Of a DNA stretch of 64,000 bases, positions 35,630-47,592 are shown piece after piece. The DNA is taken from NCBI RefSeq assembly GCF_949987515.2, contig NC_082691.1, positions 59,155,740-59,219,739 of the forward strand. Reading direction: 5' to 3'. A model generated the notes under the pieces. It ran no database searches and was not told where the DNA came from. It saw only the letters and a program-made list of their open reading frames with translations. Origin of the DNA: Delphinus delphis. Its lineage: Eukaryota; Chordata; Mammalia; Artiodactyla; Delphinidae. Each line of letters starts with the position of its first letter. The stretch's first letter is position 1. A program made the position numbers and the translations under genes.

Positions 35630-35940
35630 CTCAGTTTTTACTTTTTATTATGGAAACATTTAAACACATACAAAAGTAGATGGAATTGTAGAATGAACCC
35701 CATGGATCCATCACTCTGCTTCTATACTTCCAGCCAATTCACCAGCCTCCCCCCGCCTATTGGATTATTTGAAAGCAAATCCAAGACATCAGATAAATAT
35801 TCAGTATGTATTTACAAAGGTACAAATACTTTTCTTTGACTTGACACTATATCATTATCACATAAAAATTATCAACAATTCCTTGATATCATCCGATATT
35901 CATTAGTGTTCAACTTCCCCATATGGGCTCATATATATTT
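35630..35940. repeat. Old interspersed repeat, copy A
   Basis: 'tttattatggaaacatttaa', 'gaaagcaaatccaagacatc' and 'ccttgatatcatccgatatt' are collinear with 57,180-57,420 in this same window. It is an ancient retrotransposon 3' region by its pattern; family not assigned. Confidence 0.55.
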
Positions 35941-36319
35941 TTACTAACTGGTTTGTTAAAATCAATTTTTAAATGCGGTTATCTGGAGTGTCTGAAAAAT
36001 AGCAAGGAGTATAGTGTGGCTGGAAACAATAGAACTCAATACCATGTCTCACAGCCCGTTAAAGTAAGTGAAAGAAGGTGATCAGAGGTTATCAGGAGAA
36101 AATGAACAGGCTGGTGTTGGCCGGCAGAGATGCACAAGCTTCTGTTTGCATTTGTGGGGAGTATTGGTCTGTTTGCCCAGCCTCCAGAAGGAGCCATCTA
36201 GGAGATGAGATTGCCCCACTCCTGAGGTCCTTGAATTTTTTGCTCGCAGACACTCCTCAAAGTGGCCAGGCAGGAGAGAATACCAACATTTCTGCTCAGC
36301 ACTGAACTGGGAACCTTTA

Positions 36320-36485
36320 TACACCAGCTCTTCATTCTCACAATAACCCTGCAAGATACCAATTCTTATTTCTAAAACATGAAACTGAGGCTCAGAGAGG
36401 TCAGGTGTCTGGTACGGTGTAGAGAACAGAACTGAGCACTGGCCTATATGACCCCAAAGCTGGTCTTCACTTCCTGATACTATGT
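36320..36485 (-). repeat. MIR element
   Basis: 'cattctcacaataaccctgc', 'aaacatgaaactgaggctca' and 'gagaggtcaggtgtc' are antisense MIR core phrases. Confidence 0.75.
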
Positions 36486-36499
36486 ATTATATATGCATT

Positions 36500-36640
36500 T
36501 GTTTATTGTTTGTCCCCACCCCACCACCGGAATATAAGCTCCACAGGGGCAAGGATCTTGTCTGTTTCATTCAGGCCTAGATAAAGTACCTGGCACATAG
36601 GAGAAATTAAAAATATTAATTCAATAAGTAAATGTACATG
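36500..36640 (+). repeat. L2 3' end
   Basis: 'ggaatataagctccacaggg', 'gcaaggatcttgtctgtttc' and 'tacctggcacataggaga' form the typical L2 3' terminus. Confidence 0.85.
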
Positions 36641-36754
36641 TTATATACTTGAGTCTCACAGGAAATGCTTTTGCAAGGATCATCTCTACAAATTTCAGGG
36701 TCTTCATGGCTCAGTACGAGACTTTCCACCTTCTCTCTACCTTCTTCAATTCCT

Positions 36755-37140
36755 TCTGGATCCACAGCTACATGCCACTGGTGGGAGTGTGAATTGATAC
36801 AATCACTTCGAAAAAGCTTGGTACTAGCTTCTAAAATTGAACTTGCTCATCCTCTGAGGCTCAGCAATGCCGACCTCTACCCCTGCATTCCTAGACCTTA
36901 TTCGTAGAGAACTTGTAACTGTTCACCAGGTGACACATTTGCAGCAGCATTGCTCATAATGGCAAAAAAATTAAAATAAAAACCCACTAAGCAACCCAAA
37001 CATCCAAGGACTTTAGAGTGAATTCATACGTTTTGCTATCATCAAGCAGCAACACAGATAAATCGTAGAAACATAGCTTTGGGTTAAAAAAAAAAACAAA
37101 TGAAGTGGCAGAAGACTAATTCAATATGATATTTTAATAA
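36755..37140 (+). mobile_element. Old L1 3' region
   Basis: 'ccactggtgggagtgtgaat', 'gcagcagcattgctcataat' and 'aagcaacccaaacatccaag' match the order of L1 ORF2-end/3'UTR sequence. Diverged. Confidence 0.75.
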
Positions 37141-37329
37141 AGCACAAAACAAGGAAAATGAAACAGTACAAAGTTTAAAGATATATACATATGTGCCACA
37201 ACTACTTTTTAAGTATTGGAAAAATAAACACAAAAATTGAAGATTGTGGCTACCACTGAAAAAGAGGCAGAGGCGAGGTAGGAGAAGAACATGTAAGTAG
37301 ATGCAAAAAACCCCCAATAATGTTTAGTT

Positions 37330-38450
37330 CTTAAGTTTGGGTGGTGTGTTCATGGCTGCTTATTAAAATGCCTCAAATCTTAGCTATAAACGACATGACT
37401 TCTTTTATATGTATCGGCTATCAAATAAGTGCGTAAATCAAGCCAGCCCGCCCAGGATGGAGCTGTGTGTGAAGGCACTATGTCTGTCATCCACATAGAC
37501 ATCTGCTGGCTGCTGTCAGGAGTATACTTTGGGCATCTGGAAGCTGTTGTTTACTGCATCATTGGCGCCAAGAGGTGAGCTGAATCCCATAAGTGAGAAA
37601 TGAAACACTCAAACTTGGAACTCCTAAGTACACATCTAGTAATTATGCACCAGAGAGGAGACTTCATTCAGGGAAAGAATAATTTATTTGTATCTAAACA
37701 TTCCTTTACTGTTTGACAAGGTGGTGATCCCACCGAGAGGTACCAGGGATTCAAATGTGTTCTTTTATAAACATTTTTCTTCATACCCATTGTGTTGTAT
37801 AAAACTGCCAATGATCATGCCTTAGATTCACTTGGACTCTTCTCCACATACAGGGAGGCACACAAACTCTCAACTACATATGTGGGATTAATGTGTCTGA
37901 TAACACTTGCCTCATGTGAGAAAAGTCACTGATTTCATCACTCTTTCTAGCAGTTTCAGGACTCCTGGCAGCTCTTGCAATCTATAAATGGGGTAACTTC
38001 ATTAATTCTAATTAAGTGTCAGAAATGAAAATCAAAAACACACATTAAGACTTTTCCCTTGATAAGGAATGTTAACAACATGTGACCTTAGCTGTGTGAC
38101 AAAGACAATGCTCGTACTGCACTCTACGGTGTCAGACTCTTGTGGAGAATATTAAAAGTGCTCTGAAAAGGAAATTTCTTCATTATTTTTAATGATAAGT
38201 TTTAGACAAGAAAAATCTATAACTAGGCTTACTTTCTTCATAATGAAGATGAAGATTTATAAATCACCCAGAAGATATGATCAATGTAAATAGGCTGGTC
38301 ATTTAGATACATTTGTTTTTTGGTTTATATTGTCAATGAAAGTGCCTTTATCACATGAACCAGGTAATTGCTAAATCTTTACTTTACTTTCTTCAGACAA
38401 GACACAGTGTCAATCATTGATCTAGGCTACAAGGCAATTTTCTTACAAAA
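37330..38450. other. Intergenic stretch, mostly unique
   Basis: No gene or clear repeat was recognised. A comparatively GC-rich 150 bp around 37,440-37,590 stands out from the AT-rich surroundings. Confidence 0.4.
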
Positions 38451-38454
38451 TTAA

Positions 38455-38690
38455 AAATAGCTTTTTAGTGGGATGGAGCAGCATGGCACAGGGAGATCAG
38501 CTCAATGCTTTTTGATGACCTAGAGGGGTGGGATAGGGAGGGTGGGACGGAGGGAGACGCAAAAAGGAGGGGATATGGGGACATATGTATACATATGACT
38601 GATTCACTTTGGTGTGCAACAGAAACTAACACTGTATTGTGAAGTAATTATACTCTAAAAAAGATCTATTTAAAAAATAGTTTTTAATAA
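38455..38690 (+). mobile_element. L1 3' end (younger subtype)
   Basis: 'agcatggcacagggagatca', 'ttgatgacctagaggggtgg', 'gattcactttggtgtgcaac', 'aactaacactgtattgtgaa' and a final 'ctctaaaaaagatct'. It is the sense counterpart of 18,060-18,305. Confidence 0.9.
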
Positions 38691-39044
38691 ACCAATTAAA
38701 GAAGGCTATGTGTGTATGCATAATATTACATATATATATACACCACATATATAATATACATACATATATATGAAAAATGTATTTTTAAACTGCCCACTAT
38801 TCTTAGAATAAGTAGCAACAGGTTTATAAAAATAGCAAACTGATTTTCTAGTAAATGAATTCACATGTAATTTAAAAAAATTATGGTCATCCAAAAATGG
38901 TACATTGCATAGAACATGATATACAGCAGTTATTTTGTTGCTTAAGGATCTGGTCACTTTCCTGGGACTATTTCTTACATTGTTATTAGTATTGTCCTTT
39001 ATAAACTTTTGATTTTTAGGCATCATGATAATACAATATCTGTC

Positions 39045-39300
39045 CATCCATTCATTCAACAAATATTTATAAAATGCCAGGCATTTTGCTATGATAATGA
39101 TTAAAGAGGATGCTTTACCTCACAGAACTTTCTACTTAGTGATGGAGAAAGATGTTAATGAGATATCACAAAAAGAAACTTACAAAATGTGGATAAAGAA
39201 AAGGTATATGGTGCTTAAAGATTATAATAGGGTGAATACACCTTATTTAGAAAGGATCTCAGAAGGCCTCCCCCAGGACGTGATGTTTGATGGAGGAAGC
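39045..39300 (-). repeat. L2 element fragment
   Basis: 'cattcattcaacaaatattt', 'aaatgccaggcattttgcta', 'aaggcctcccccaggacgtg' and 'atgtttga' follow the antisense L2 order. Confidence 0.75.
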
Positions 39301-40229
39301 CCAGATATATAAAATCAATGATTTGCATCTTATTTTCACTAGAATTCCTTTTAATGCCTGGTGTTTTGATAGAATCACTCTCAAAGATATATGATTAATT
39401 TTAATCAAATCTGCAAAAATTGATTACTTTGTGACAGGTAGCATGGAAAAGAACTAAAATAATGAAAGTTCTTGCCTTCAGTGAGTTTACTGAGTAGGGA
39501 GAAAAGCACAATAGGACAATATAAAACAAAACTTGATAAGCAAAATAAGTGATATACAAGCAAAAGCACAGAAGAAAAACTTTCTTCTAGTTAGTAAACT
39601 CTAAAATATTTTCAGCCACTGTGCGGCATATACTTTGGGCCTTGCATTGTAGGTGGGAATTTGAAGATAGACATGTGAGAGAAAGCATTTCTGTTAAATG
39701 TACAAATGGGAAAACATGAAATGTATTCTAGAAATTGTGGGTCCAGTTTGAGTCCTGTAAGAAGAAGTGGTGAGAGTTGAGGCCGGAAAGTTAGATTCGA
39801 ATCAGCCTGTGACAGCTCTTGATTGCTATGCTGAGGTTTGTACAAGACTCAGAAAGTAGCAGAAGATAAATTATTGGACGCGTGCAACCAGCCCTGCTCA
39901 GCTCTCGCATTTCATAATGTAGCTCTGAGCCTAGGACATGATAAACTCTGACATCCCCTGTTTCTATCTGTTCCTTAAGCTGATTAAAACAGAGACCAAC
40001 TACTTGCATGCATTTGGAGAAACCCAAAGGGCTTGTGTCTTTGAGGTCAGGAACCTAGTCCTATTCATACTGTTATGTCTAGTACGTCACATAAGCTTGA
40101 CCTGAGATTAATGTTTAATCATTGTTAGTTCCTGTATTTATCTTCTCAATCATTAGGTAGAAACCAATAAAAGAAGGACCAAAGCTGATAATATTCCCTT
40201 ATATTTTTAAAATTACATTTAAAAAATCT
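39301..40229. other. Intergenic stretch, nothing recognised
   Basis: The beginning may continue the antisense L2 remnant ('cttgccttcagtgagtttac'). The rest is unassigned. Confidence 0.4.
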
Positions 40230-40560
40230 GAACAGACATAATCAAATACAATGTACTGTATTAGGCTTTGGCTTGAAAAAAAAACAGGTGAAAAAGGCAT
40301 TTTGGGGACATTTGGGGAAATTTGACTGTGGCCAGATATATGAGGATACTGTGGAATTATTATTCATTTTCCTAGATGCTTGCAACTAACTTTTAAATAT
40401 TCAGCAAAAAAAATACATATATACACACACATACACAGATAAAGCAAACATACCAAAACATTACAAATTGTTGGATCTGGGTGAATGATATGCAAATGTT
40501 CATTTTAGTATTCTTTTAACTTTATTATATGTTTGAAATTGTTCATAATAAAAAGTTAGG
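40230..40560 (+). repeat. Old retrotransposon 3' end, unassigned
   Basis: 'tttggggaaatttgactgtg', 'ctaacttttaaatattcagc', 'tggatctgggtgaatgatat' and a terminal 'ttcataataaaaagtt' match a widespread old mammalian repeat. Confidence 0.5.
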
Positions 40561-40650
40561 AAGGATTTAAATTCCAAAGATATATTCCACCAACACCTGA
40601 AATTAATATAATCTTATATCAACTATATCTCAATTTAAAAAATCACACAC

Positions 40651-40947
40651 GGGCTTCCCTGGTGGTGCATTGGTTGAGAATCCACCTGCCAATGCAGGGG
40701 ACACGGGTTCGATCCCTGGCCCAGGAAGATTCCCACACGCCGCGGAGCGACTAAGCCCGTGAGCCACAACTACTGAAGCTAACACGCCTAGAGCCCATGC
40801 TCCGCAACGAGAGAAGCCACCGCAGTGAGAAGCCCATGCAGCACGACGAAGAGTAGCCCCCGCTGGCTGCAACTAGAGAAAGCCCGCGCACAGCAACGAA
40901 GACCCAACACAGCCAAAAACAAATAAATAAGTAAATTTATTAAAAAA
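40651..40947 (+). mobile_element. CHR-type SINE, long form
   Basis: The head is 'gggcttccctggtggtgcat'. The exact 14-bp duplication 'aaaaaatcacacac' lies at 40,637-40,650 and 40,948-40,961. Confidence 0.96.
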
Positions 40948-41518
40948 AAAAAATCACACACACTCAAATATACTTCATCAGTCAGCGTTCTTAGTTTCTA
41001 GTAAAGAAACCAACTCTGGCTAATTTAGGAAAAAGGTTTTTATTAAAAAGGTAATGGGTAGCTCACAGATTTGGGGACAGCTTGAAAATCATACTACCCC
41101 ACACATCCTGTGAACTCCTCACTCTGTCCCCATCGACCTCACAACTTTTTCTGCCACTGATGCTGCAACGGCTGCCTTGTCTTCCTCTGGAGACAGAATA
41201 TAGCTGCCATTGAACTGCTGCCTCTCCTGGGCCAGAATGGATTTTGTAAGCACCTGACTGGGGTAGCCCATGCCCTGACCACAAGGGAGTCTGAGAAAGC
41301 ACGAATCTTACATTTCAGTTTCTATAGTCGAATGCTTAGCCTGCTTCATTAGGTGGGGGATTCTCCAGAAATAGCAAGGTGGTTCAGATATTGAATGGTG
41401 AAGAAGAGTAACAAAAGCCAACTGCTTCTGCAACTGATATAGAAGTCGGTGTTATTAAAGGTGAAAGTTACACTCCTTCCCAGAGGAAGTCACAATTTAA
41501 TATGTATGTACGTATCTG

Positions 41519-41552
41519 TCTATCTATCTATCTATCTCTCCATCTATCTAAA
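41519..41552 (+). repeat. (TATC)n microsatellite
   Basis: This is a short tetranucleotide run of 'ctat' units, interrupted by 'ctccat' near its end. Confidence 0.9.
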
Positions 41553-41584
41553 GTATTGATAACATACACAGACTTTTTTACATA

Positions 41585-41860
41585 AACAATAATAACATTT
41601 ACTGACAATTGCCATGTACCAGATACCACTTTAATATATGTTTATATGAATTAACTAATTTAATGCCCACAGCGACCCCAATGACCCTATGATACAGAGA
41701 CTAACATTATTATTTTTATTTCCCTTTGAGGAAACTAAAGTTCCAAGGTTAAGTATATTTAAACTATCCCAGTTCCCAGACATAGTAAGGGGTGGAGCCA
41801 GGATTATGAATCCAGATGGTGCTTATGCTCATTAAACACAGCTTCTCTGGTATCATTGTT
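41585..41860 (-). repeat. MIR element
   Basis: 'caataataacatttactgac', 'atgtaccagataccacttta', 'ccctttgaggaaactaaagt' and 'ggggtggagccaggatt' give a near full-length antisense MIR. Confidence 0.88.
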
Positions 41861-41869
41861 TTATTATTT

Positions 41870-42440
41870 TCTTCATTCACTTATCAGTATATGATTGTCC
41901 ATTTCATTCTGTTAATGGCTGAGTAATAAGGGCAATCGCAATTAATCTAATCATTCCCCTATTGATAAACATTCAGGTTGTCTGATTTTTCCCTAATTAA
42001 AACAATATTTCAATAAATGTCCTCTTAGACATTTTCTTTGTGCATATGTATAAGTATTTCCAAGAGTCCTAGAAGTGCAATTGCTGGGTCAAATTGTACA
42101 AGCATCTTAAAATTTATAGATGTTGCCAAATTGCCTTCTAAAAACTTTTGTACCAATTTACATCCCACCTCTCTAACAGAGTATGAGTATCTGTCTCTCT
42201 TAACTGTTTTCTACATTTGTGACAATTTAATAGTGAAAAATATTTCGTTGTGATTTTAGTTTATATTTCCTTGATCATAGTAAACCTCAGCACCTTTTGT
42301 GTGTTCATTGGCTCTTTATATTTTACCCTCTATGAATTGCCCATTTACATTTTTACCTTGTTTTCTCCATTGGATAATCTTTTTCTTGATTTGAGGGTGT
42401 GCTTATATAAAAATCCTTTGTCTGTCATATGTTATCAATT
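41870..42440 (-). mobile_element. Old L1 3' region
   Basis: Antisense phrases 'gaagtgcaattgctgggtca', 'gttgccaaattgccttctaa' and 'tttgtgtgttcattggctct' follow L1 order. Diverged. Confidence 0.7.
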
Positions 42441-42548
42441 GGTAAACTTTAAACTGAAAACTGAAGAATTTAAAAGCAATGAAAGTGTGTTACGTGTGTG
42501 TGAGTATGCAAACATGCACACTTCTCTATGATTAAAAATCAATCTCAG

Positions 42549-42675
42549 AGGAATTCCCTGGCGGTCCAGTGGTTAGGACTCTGTGCTTTCACTGCTATGG
42601 GTGCGGGTTCAATCCCCGGTTTGGGAACTAAGATCCCGCAAGCCGCGAGGTTCGACCAAAAAAAAAAAAAAAAAT
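42549..42675 (+). mobile_element. Short CHR-like SINE
   Basis: The head is 'ggaattccctggcggtccag'. The end is 'gcgaggttcgacc' with an A tail. Confidence 0.93.
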
Positions 42676-42784
42676 CTGGGATGAAATCTGAATGAGGCCT
42701 GTAGTCTAGTTAAACAGTATTGTGCTAATGTCAGTCTCCTTGCTTTGATACTGTTAAATTAAATATTACCATTGGGGGAAGAGG

Positions 42785-43205
42785 AATGTTGAGTTTCCTA
42801 GAGCTGCTGTAATAAATCACTACAAACTAAGTGACTTAAAACAACAGACATTTACTCTTACATTTCTGGAGGCTAGAATTCCAAAATCAGGATGTTACCA
42901 AGGCCATGCTCTTTCTGAATACTCTAGAAAAGATTGCTTCCTTGCCTCTTCTGTTGCTTTTAGTGGTTTGCCAAGAATTCCTGGCATTCCTGGGCTTGTA
43001 GATACATCACTCCCATGTCTGCCTCCATTGGCACATGGTGTTCTTGTTGTGTCTGTGTCTGTGTCCAACTTTCCCTCTTCTTATAAGGGCATCAGTCATT
43101 GGATTAAGGCCCACTCTAATCCAGGATGACCTCATTTTAACTTGATGTGAAAGGATGGTTTGAAGCCAGAAGCTGAGAGACTCACTGGAGATGTGTGCAT
43201 TTATC
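42785..43205 (+). repeat. Old mammalian interspersed repeat (MaLR/MER-like)
   Basis: 'cctagagctgctgtaataaa', 'gacttaaaacaacagacatt', 'tttctggaggctagaattcc', 'cttcttataagggcatcagt' and 'ggcccactctaatccaggat' form a well-known mammalian-wide repeat. The exact family is not assigned. Confidence 0.7.
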
Positions 43206-43534
43206 AAGGTAAGAAGAGACCTGAGCTGGCACACAGGTAGGGAACGGCAAGGAAGGTATAAATGTGAGAAACATTCAGAAAGTAACATGTACAGGATTTG
43301 GTGACTGGTTGGATATCACAGAGCAAGTAAGAGAGAAAAATTGAGAAAAACTCCCAGGTTTCTGGCTAGAGAGCCTGGATGGTTGCGATGCCATTCACTG
43401 GCATGATGTGCTGGTGATTCTCCAAGTGCCCCACCAAGCTATTCTCCACCCTTTAGCCACTGCTTTGTGCCCCAGAAAACTGACCTTTGTGGACTGAATC
43501 ACCTGGGAACTTTGACCTCTGGTTTCATGGAGTC
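43206..43534 (+). repeat. Unassigned old repeat, left of AP2S1 retrocopy
   Basis: 'gatttggtgactggttggat' and 'aaaactcccaggtttctggc' are shared with the 7.1-8.0 kb repeat. The AP2S1 retrocopy appears inserted into or beside this element, which may resume near 44,600. Confidence 0.5.
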
Positions 43535-44178
43535 TCTATGATCTGCTTCATCCCCATCCAGATCCTGGTGGGCAAGACACATCTGGTCGAGTGGTACATG
43601 CAGTTTGATGACAATGAGAAACCAGAGTTGATAGAGGAGGTGCACGCCACCAGAGTCACTGTTGGAGATGCCAAAACACCAACTTTGTGGAGTTCTGGAA
43701 CTTTAACATCATTTACTGAAACTATGCCAGTCTCTACTTCTGCATCTGGGTGGATGTCCATGACAACAACCCGGCTATCTACCACTTTGTGGAGATCTTA
43801 AACAAATATTGCAACAATGTTTGTGAATTGTCTGCTTTTACGTCCAAGGCTTATTCGGTGACAGACTTGATGTTGGTGACTAGCAAGATCTGGGAGACCA
43901 GCCAGGTGAAGGTGCCGAAACGGCGGCTGAGGCTGCAGTCCCTGGAGTCCATGCCTGGGGACCATCTCTGACAGCCCCTCCTCAAGTGCGCAGGAGGAAG
44001 GCACCCAGCTAGGTCTGGGTCTCAAGAGAGGAGACCGCACCCTACTGCCTCCAGGCCCCAGATGCCCTTAGAGGCCACCTTTGTGTGTACTGAGTAACTG
44101 TGCTGTCATTGTGTGATACTGTCAGTGTGTGTGTACAGACCCCTAATAAACTTGTGGTCCCTGCCTGAAAAAAAAAAA
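43535..44178 (+). pseudogene. AP2S1P: AP2S1 processed pseudogene
   Basis: This is a retrocopy of the AP-2 complex sigma subunit mRNA; AP2S1 is the small clathrin-adaptor chain. Recognisable pieces in order: from the ATG at 43,538, a frame resembling the sigma2 N-terminus with the fragments KWYMQFDD-like '[20 protein letters not shown]' and 'VTVGDAK'; then, after a 1-nt loss near 43,680, NFVEF-like and [12 protein letters not shown] codons in other frames; then [14 protein letters not shown] (43,790-43,835); then ETSQVKVPKRRLRLQSLE (43,893-43,947), where the normal stop is lost. An in-frame TGA interrupts the shifted frame near 43,720, and about 11 nt of the LAYLEAIH region are deleted. There are no introns. 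AATAAA at 44,145-44,150 is followed by an 11-nt A tail at 44,168. It is 5'-truncated at about the start codon, so cannot encode a working protein. Confidence 0.93.
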
Positions 44179-44472
44179 CAACCTGAAATCAAATCAGGTT
44201 GGATATGGCCACAGCTTCTGTTAGGCAGCTCTTCCTCCACAGGCAGGTAACATCTCTCTCCTCTGGCCCCTTGAGGGCATAGCAGGGATAACAGCTTCTG
44301 TTGCTAGAGAACCCTTATTGAATAATCTCTTAAACCCTTCACTAAACTCTCTTCAGTGACTTCTTGAGCGTATTATCTGTTTCCTTGATTGGTACGGAAG
44401 GTGAATAAAGGGGAAGGTGGGGTGAAGTGAGGAAAGGATTACAAATTCACTTTAAGAAACACTGAGTTTAAG

Positions 44473-44597
44473 GGAATTCCTTTTCCTGATGCTTCCACTG
44501 CAGGGGGCACAGGGTCAATCCCTGGTCTGGGAACTAAGATCCTGCATGCCACATGGCATGGCCAAAAAAATTTTTTTAAATAAATCAAAAAATAAGA
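44473..44597 (+). mobile_element. Short CHR-like SINE with 5' internal deletion
   Basis: The head 'ggaattcc' jumps directly to 'ttttcctgatgcttccactg', losing about 25 nt of the tRNA-like part. Duplications 'acactgagtttaag' (44,459-44,472) and 'acattgagtttaag' (44,598-44,611) flank it. Confidence 0.93.
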
Positions 44598-45180
44598 ACA
44601 TTGAGTTTAAGGTGTTTGTGTGACATCCGAGTGTCAACGTCTATATGGAACTAATGCCAGGAGGAAAGCCTGGAGTGGGATATCGATCTGGTAGCCATTG
44701 ATAAAAGTATTAGTATATTTGGCAGTTGAAAATAAGTACTAATAATAGGAAATAATTTAAAGCTCAAGGGACAGAAGGCTAGACTCAGGGAAAGATCAGT
44801 ATTTAAAGAGGCAACTGCGAAATGAGAAGCCTGCAAATGAAATTGAGAAGGAGCGTTCAGAGAAGGAAAAGAAAGATGAGGATGCAATCCTGTCATAGAG
44901 GAGAGGTAAGGAAAAGTTTTAAGAAGGAAGGAGTGAACAGTAATATCAAGAATATCAACCAAAAAAAAAAATATCAACCTCTTGATTGAAAAGTTCTGAG
45001 AATTGAAAATTAGGCTGGGAAATCTTAGGGTTATGGATGAGCTTATCATGAGAACTTTCAGTGGACTGGTAGGGTCTGAGCATACTCCATGGTGTGAGGA
45101 ATGAATGGCCAGTGAAGAAGTTGGGCTTGCAGGGTTAATGAACACATAGAGTATAAATATTAGCTCAAAACTCAAGTCTG
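44598..45180. repeat. Unassigned old repeat (GA-rich)
   Basis: 'ggtgtttgtgtgacatccga' and 'ggaaggagtgaacagtaata' belong to the same GA-rich family as 7.1-8.0 kb. A 174-codon antisense frame lies here. It is the longest frame in the window, but it reads like low-complexity translation of a purine-rich repeat. Confidence 0.5.
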
Positions 45181-45199
45181 TAAAAAAATGTGTTTGAAA

Positions 45200-45840
45200 C
45201 TGTGCACCTCAGATTGGGACTTGAACCCATGTGTTGGGACTTAAACCCACCCTAACTCAGATTGGGACTCGAATCCATGCAGCCAGGACTCAAACCCGGC
45301 CAAAACCCATGGTCTTCCAACTGAGATCACACACCTGGCTTTGGGACTTAGTGAAGCTCAGGTTCTTGATATCTCATCACAGAAAGAATTCAGTGAGAGT
45401 CAAAGTGATAGGTAAGAAGTGGATATATTTAGAGAGAAACACACTCCACAGACAGAGTGTGGGCCATCTCAGAAGGTGAGAGCAGCATCAGGGTATGGGG
45501 TTGTCACTTTTTATAGGGGTGGGTAATTGCATAGGCTAATGAGTGAGAGGAGTATTCCAGCTATTTTGGGAAGGGGCGGGATTTCCAGGAACTGGATCAC
45601 TTTTTTGATCATAAGAATCACTCTTTGAACGTTATGGTCAGCCTTGGAACTGTCATGGTGCAAGTTCCAATGATGTGGAACTTGATGTGTCATTTAGCTT
45701 GCTGATGTGTTACAATGAGCATATGCTGAGGCTCAAGGTCTAGTGGAAGTCACTTGTCCGCTATCTTGGACCCATTTGGTTCTAATCAGTTTATGTCATG
45801 TCCTCTGGCTATGTCATTCTTTCAAAGGTGCCCTGCCCCC
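45200..45840 (-). mobile_element. ERV LTR (antisense, probable class I)
   Basis: 'agaaagaattcagtgagagt', 'cacactccacagacagagtg', 'tgggccatctcagaaggtga', 'gtcagccttggaactgtcat' and 'ttctttcaaaggtgccctgc' match a common LTR of hoofed mammals and whales as I remember it. The left end has 'attgggacttgaaccc' repeats, possibly primer-site-derived. Confidence 0.65.
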
Positions 45841-46957
45841 TTCCCTCTGTTTTCATATTGATACATTCCACCAATTCAATTTCTATTTTGAATCACCCAC
45901 TTTCAGTTTTGTCAGGATTTTGGAAGATTACTCAGTACAAAGATAGGGGAGGGGATATTTGGAGACTCAGGAAGGTTAAACAGACTGGGTGGTTTTGTCC
46001 ACCTAGATATACCCTTCCACCTTTCTCCAGCCCAGAGAAACCTATTTCTAGAGTTGGGGAGGACAATGCCCCCTGTTCTCCCTCCATCTTTATCTCCCTG
46101 CCCCTTGCTCCTCTTCAAGCCATTTTCTCTGTGGCCTAAGTTCTCTCCCCATCTGAAGGCTTGAAATTTTGAAAACAAATGGCAGAAAGATTTTCCTTCT
46201 CTATCCTTCCCCAAGGCAACAAACTTAATAGATTTGATAGGAAGCAAGATCTGGGAAAGTGGCAAGCTATAGAAGGAGAAAATACCAAGAAAAAAATGGG
46301 TTAATATCTCAAATATATTATCTTGTCTTATAGACTGGCCTTTAAAGAAGCTAAGTTGGGAAGGGAAGAAAAAAATAGGGTGATAGTTGAAAGAAGATAT
46401 GGGGTAAAAGAAGGTTCTCCTGGAATGACTGCAATTGTGATTTTAAAAGCGCAAGGAGGGTCCCTTATCTAAAGAAATCTTCCCCATGGATGCAAGAAAA
46501 CCTACCATAACATTCTCATTGCTTCATGCTCACAAGTTTTATTTTGAGAATCTCATACTTGGATTAAGTCCCTCATAGTCACAGAGATTAATTTATTGAC
46601 AATCAGTTTTTTTGTTTTCCTTGGACAAGACTGTTTGTTGCCTGAGGGGTGTGGGTTATTGAGCCTGGGAAGGGTGGGGAAAGTATTAAAAAGGAAAGAT
46701 TTAGGAAGGGGAATTTTGTCTACTATCAGCTTCTTAGAACTTGCTATATCACACAAACCAATCACAAAAGTAAATCTTCACAATTTACTAATAAAATATA
46801 TTATAAATCACTTTCTAAAGATGCTCAACATTCAGTACTTTGTAATAATTTCATTTTTTCCTTTTGTCCTCATGGCAGGATCAGCATGGCCATGATCTCT
46901 TCTGGGAATAAAGTCATTTCTTTTATCTAGGAAACCCAATGCTAAATAGCAATAAAT
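45841..46957. other. Intergenic stretch, nothing recognised
   Basis: There are chance ORFs of up to 117 codons on both strands but no domain or splice signal. No repeat family was recognised. Confidence 0.45.
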
Positions 46958-46969
46958 CATCATTCATTG

Positions 46970-47325
46970 GACTTCCCTGGTGGTGCAGTGGTTAAGATTC
47001 TGCCTGCCAATGTAGGGGACACGGGTTCGAGACCTGGTCTGGGAAGATCCCACATGCCTGCCACGGAGCAACTAAGCCTGTGTGCCACAACTACTGAGCC
47101 TGCGCTCTAGAGCCTGCGAGCCACAACTACTGAGCCTGCATGCTACAACTACTGAAGCCCGTGCACCTAGAGTCTGTGCTCTGCAACAAGAGAAGCCACT
47201 GCAATAAGAAACCTGTGCACCGCAATGAAGAGTAGCCTCCACTCGCCACAACTAGAAAAAGCCCGCACTCAGCAACAAAGACCCGACACAGTCAAAAATA
47301 AATAAATAAAATAAATTTAAAAAAA
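46970..47325 (+). mobile_element. CHR-type SINE, long form (356 bp)
   Basis: The head is 'gacttccctggtggtgcagt' and the body has three 'cacaactactgagcctg' modules. The exact 12-bp duplication 'catcattcattg' lies at 46,958-46,969 and 47,326-47,337. Confidence 0.97.
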
Positions 47326-47592
47326 CATCATTCATTGAATTCTACAACCTAATATGTTACAGAAGAAATTCTAACCCCTGCGCATCGTAATTAACATCAA
47401 GTAGCAGTCCAAAATTGCAGTATAACAAAGAGATACATGGCAATAGCCCTAGCTGGTCAGAACTAAAGTAACTCACCAAGGAATTACTTAAGGAGAAGGA
47501 AAAATAATCTAGGCTGATGAAACTAAAGGAAAGGTTATAATTGTTGCATTAGTCTGGGTCCAATCAGTAGAGAGAAACCACACAGTGATTTG

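Noticed and set aside
44651..45175. 174-codon antisense ORF, the longest in the window
   Set aside because: It translates a purine-rich old repeat in reverse; the Ser/Leu/Phe-rich product has no recognisable domain, and no splice sites or promoter support it.
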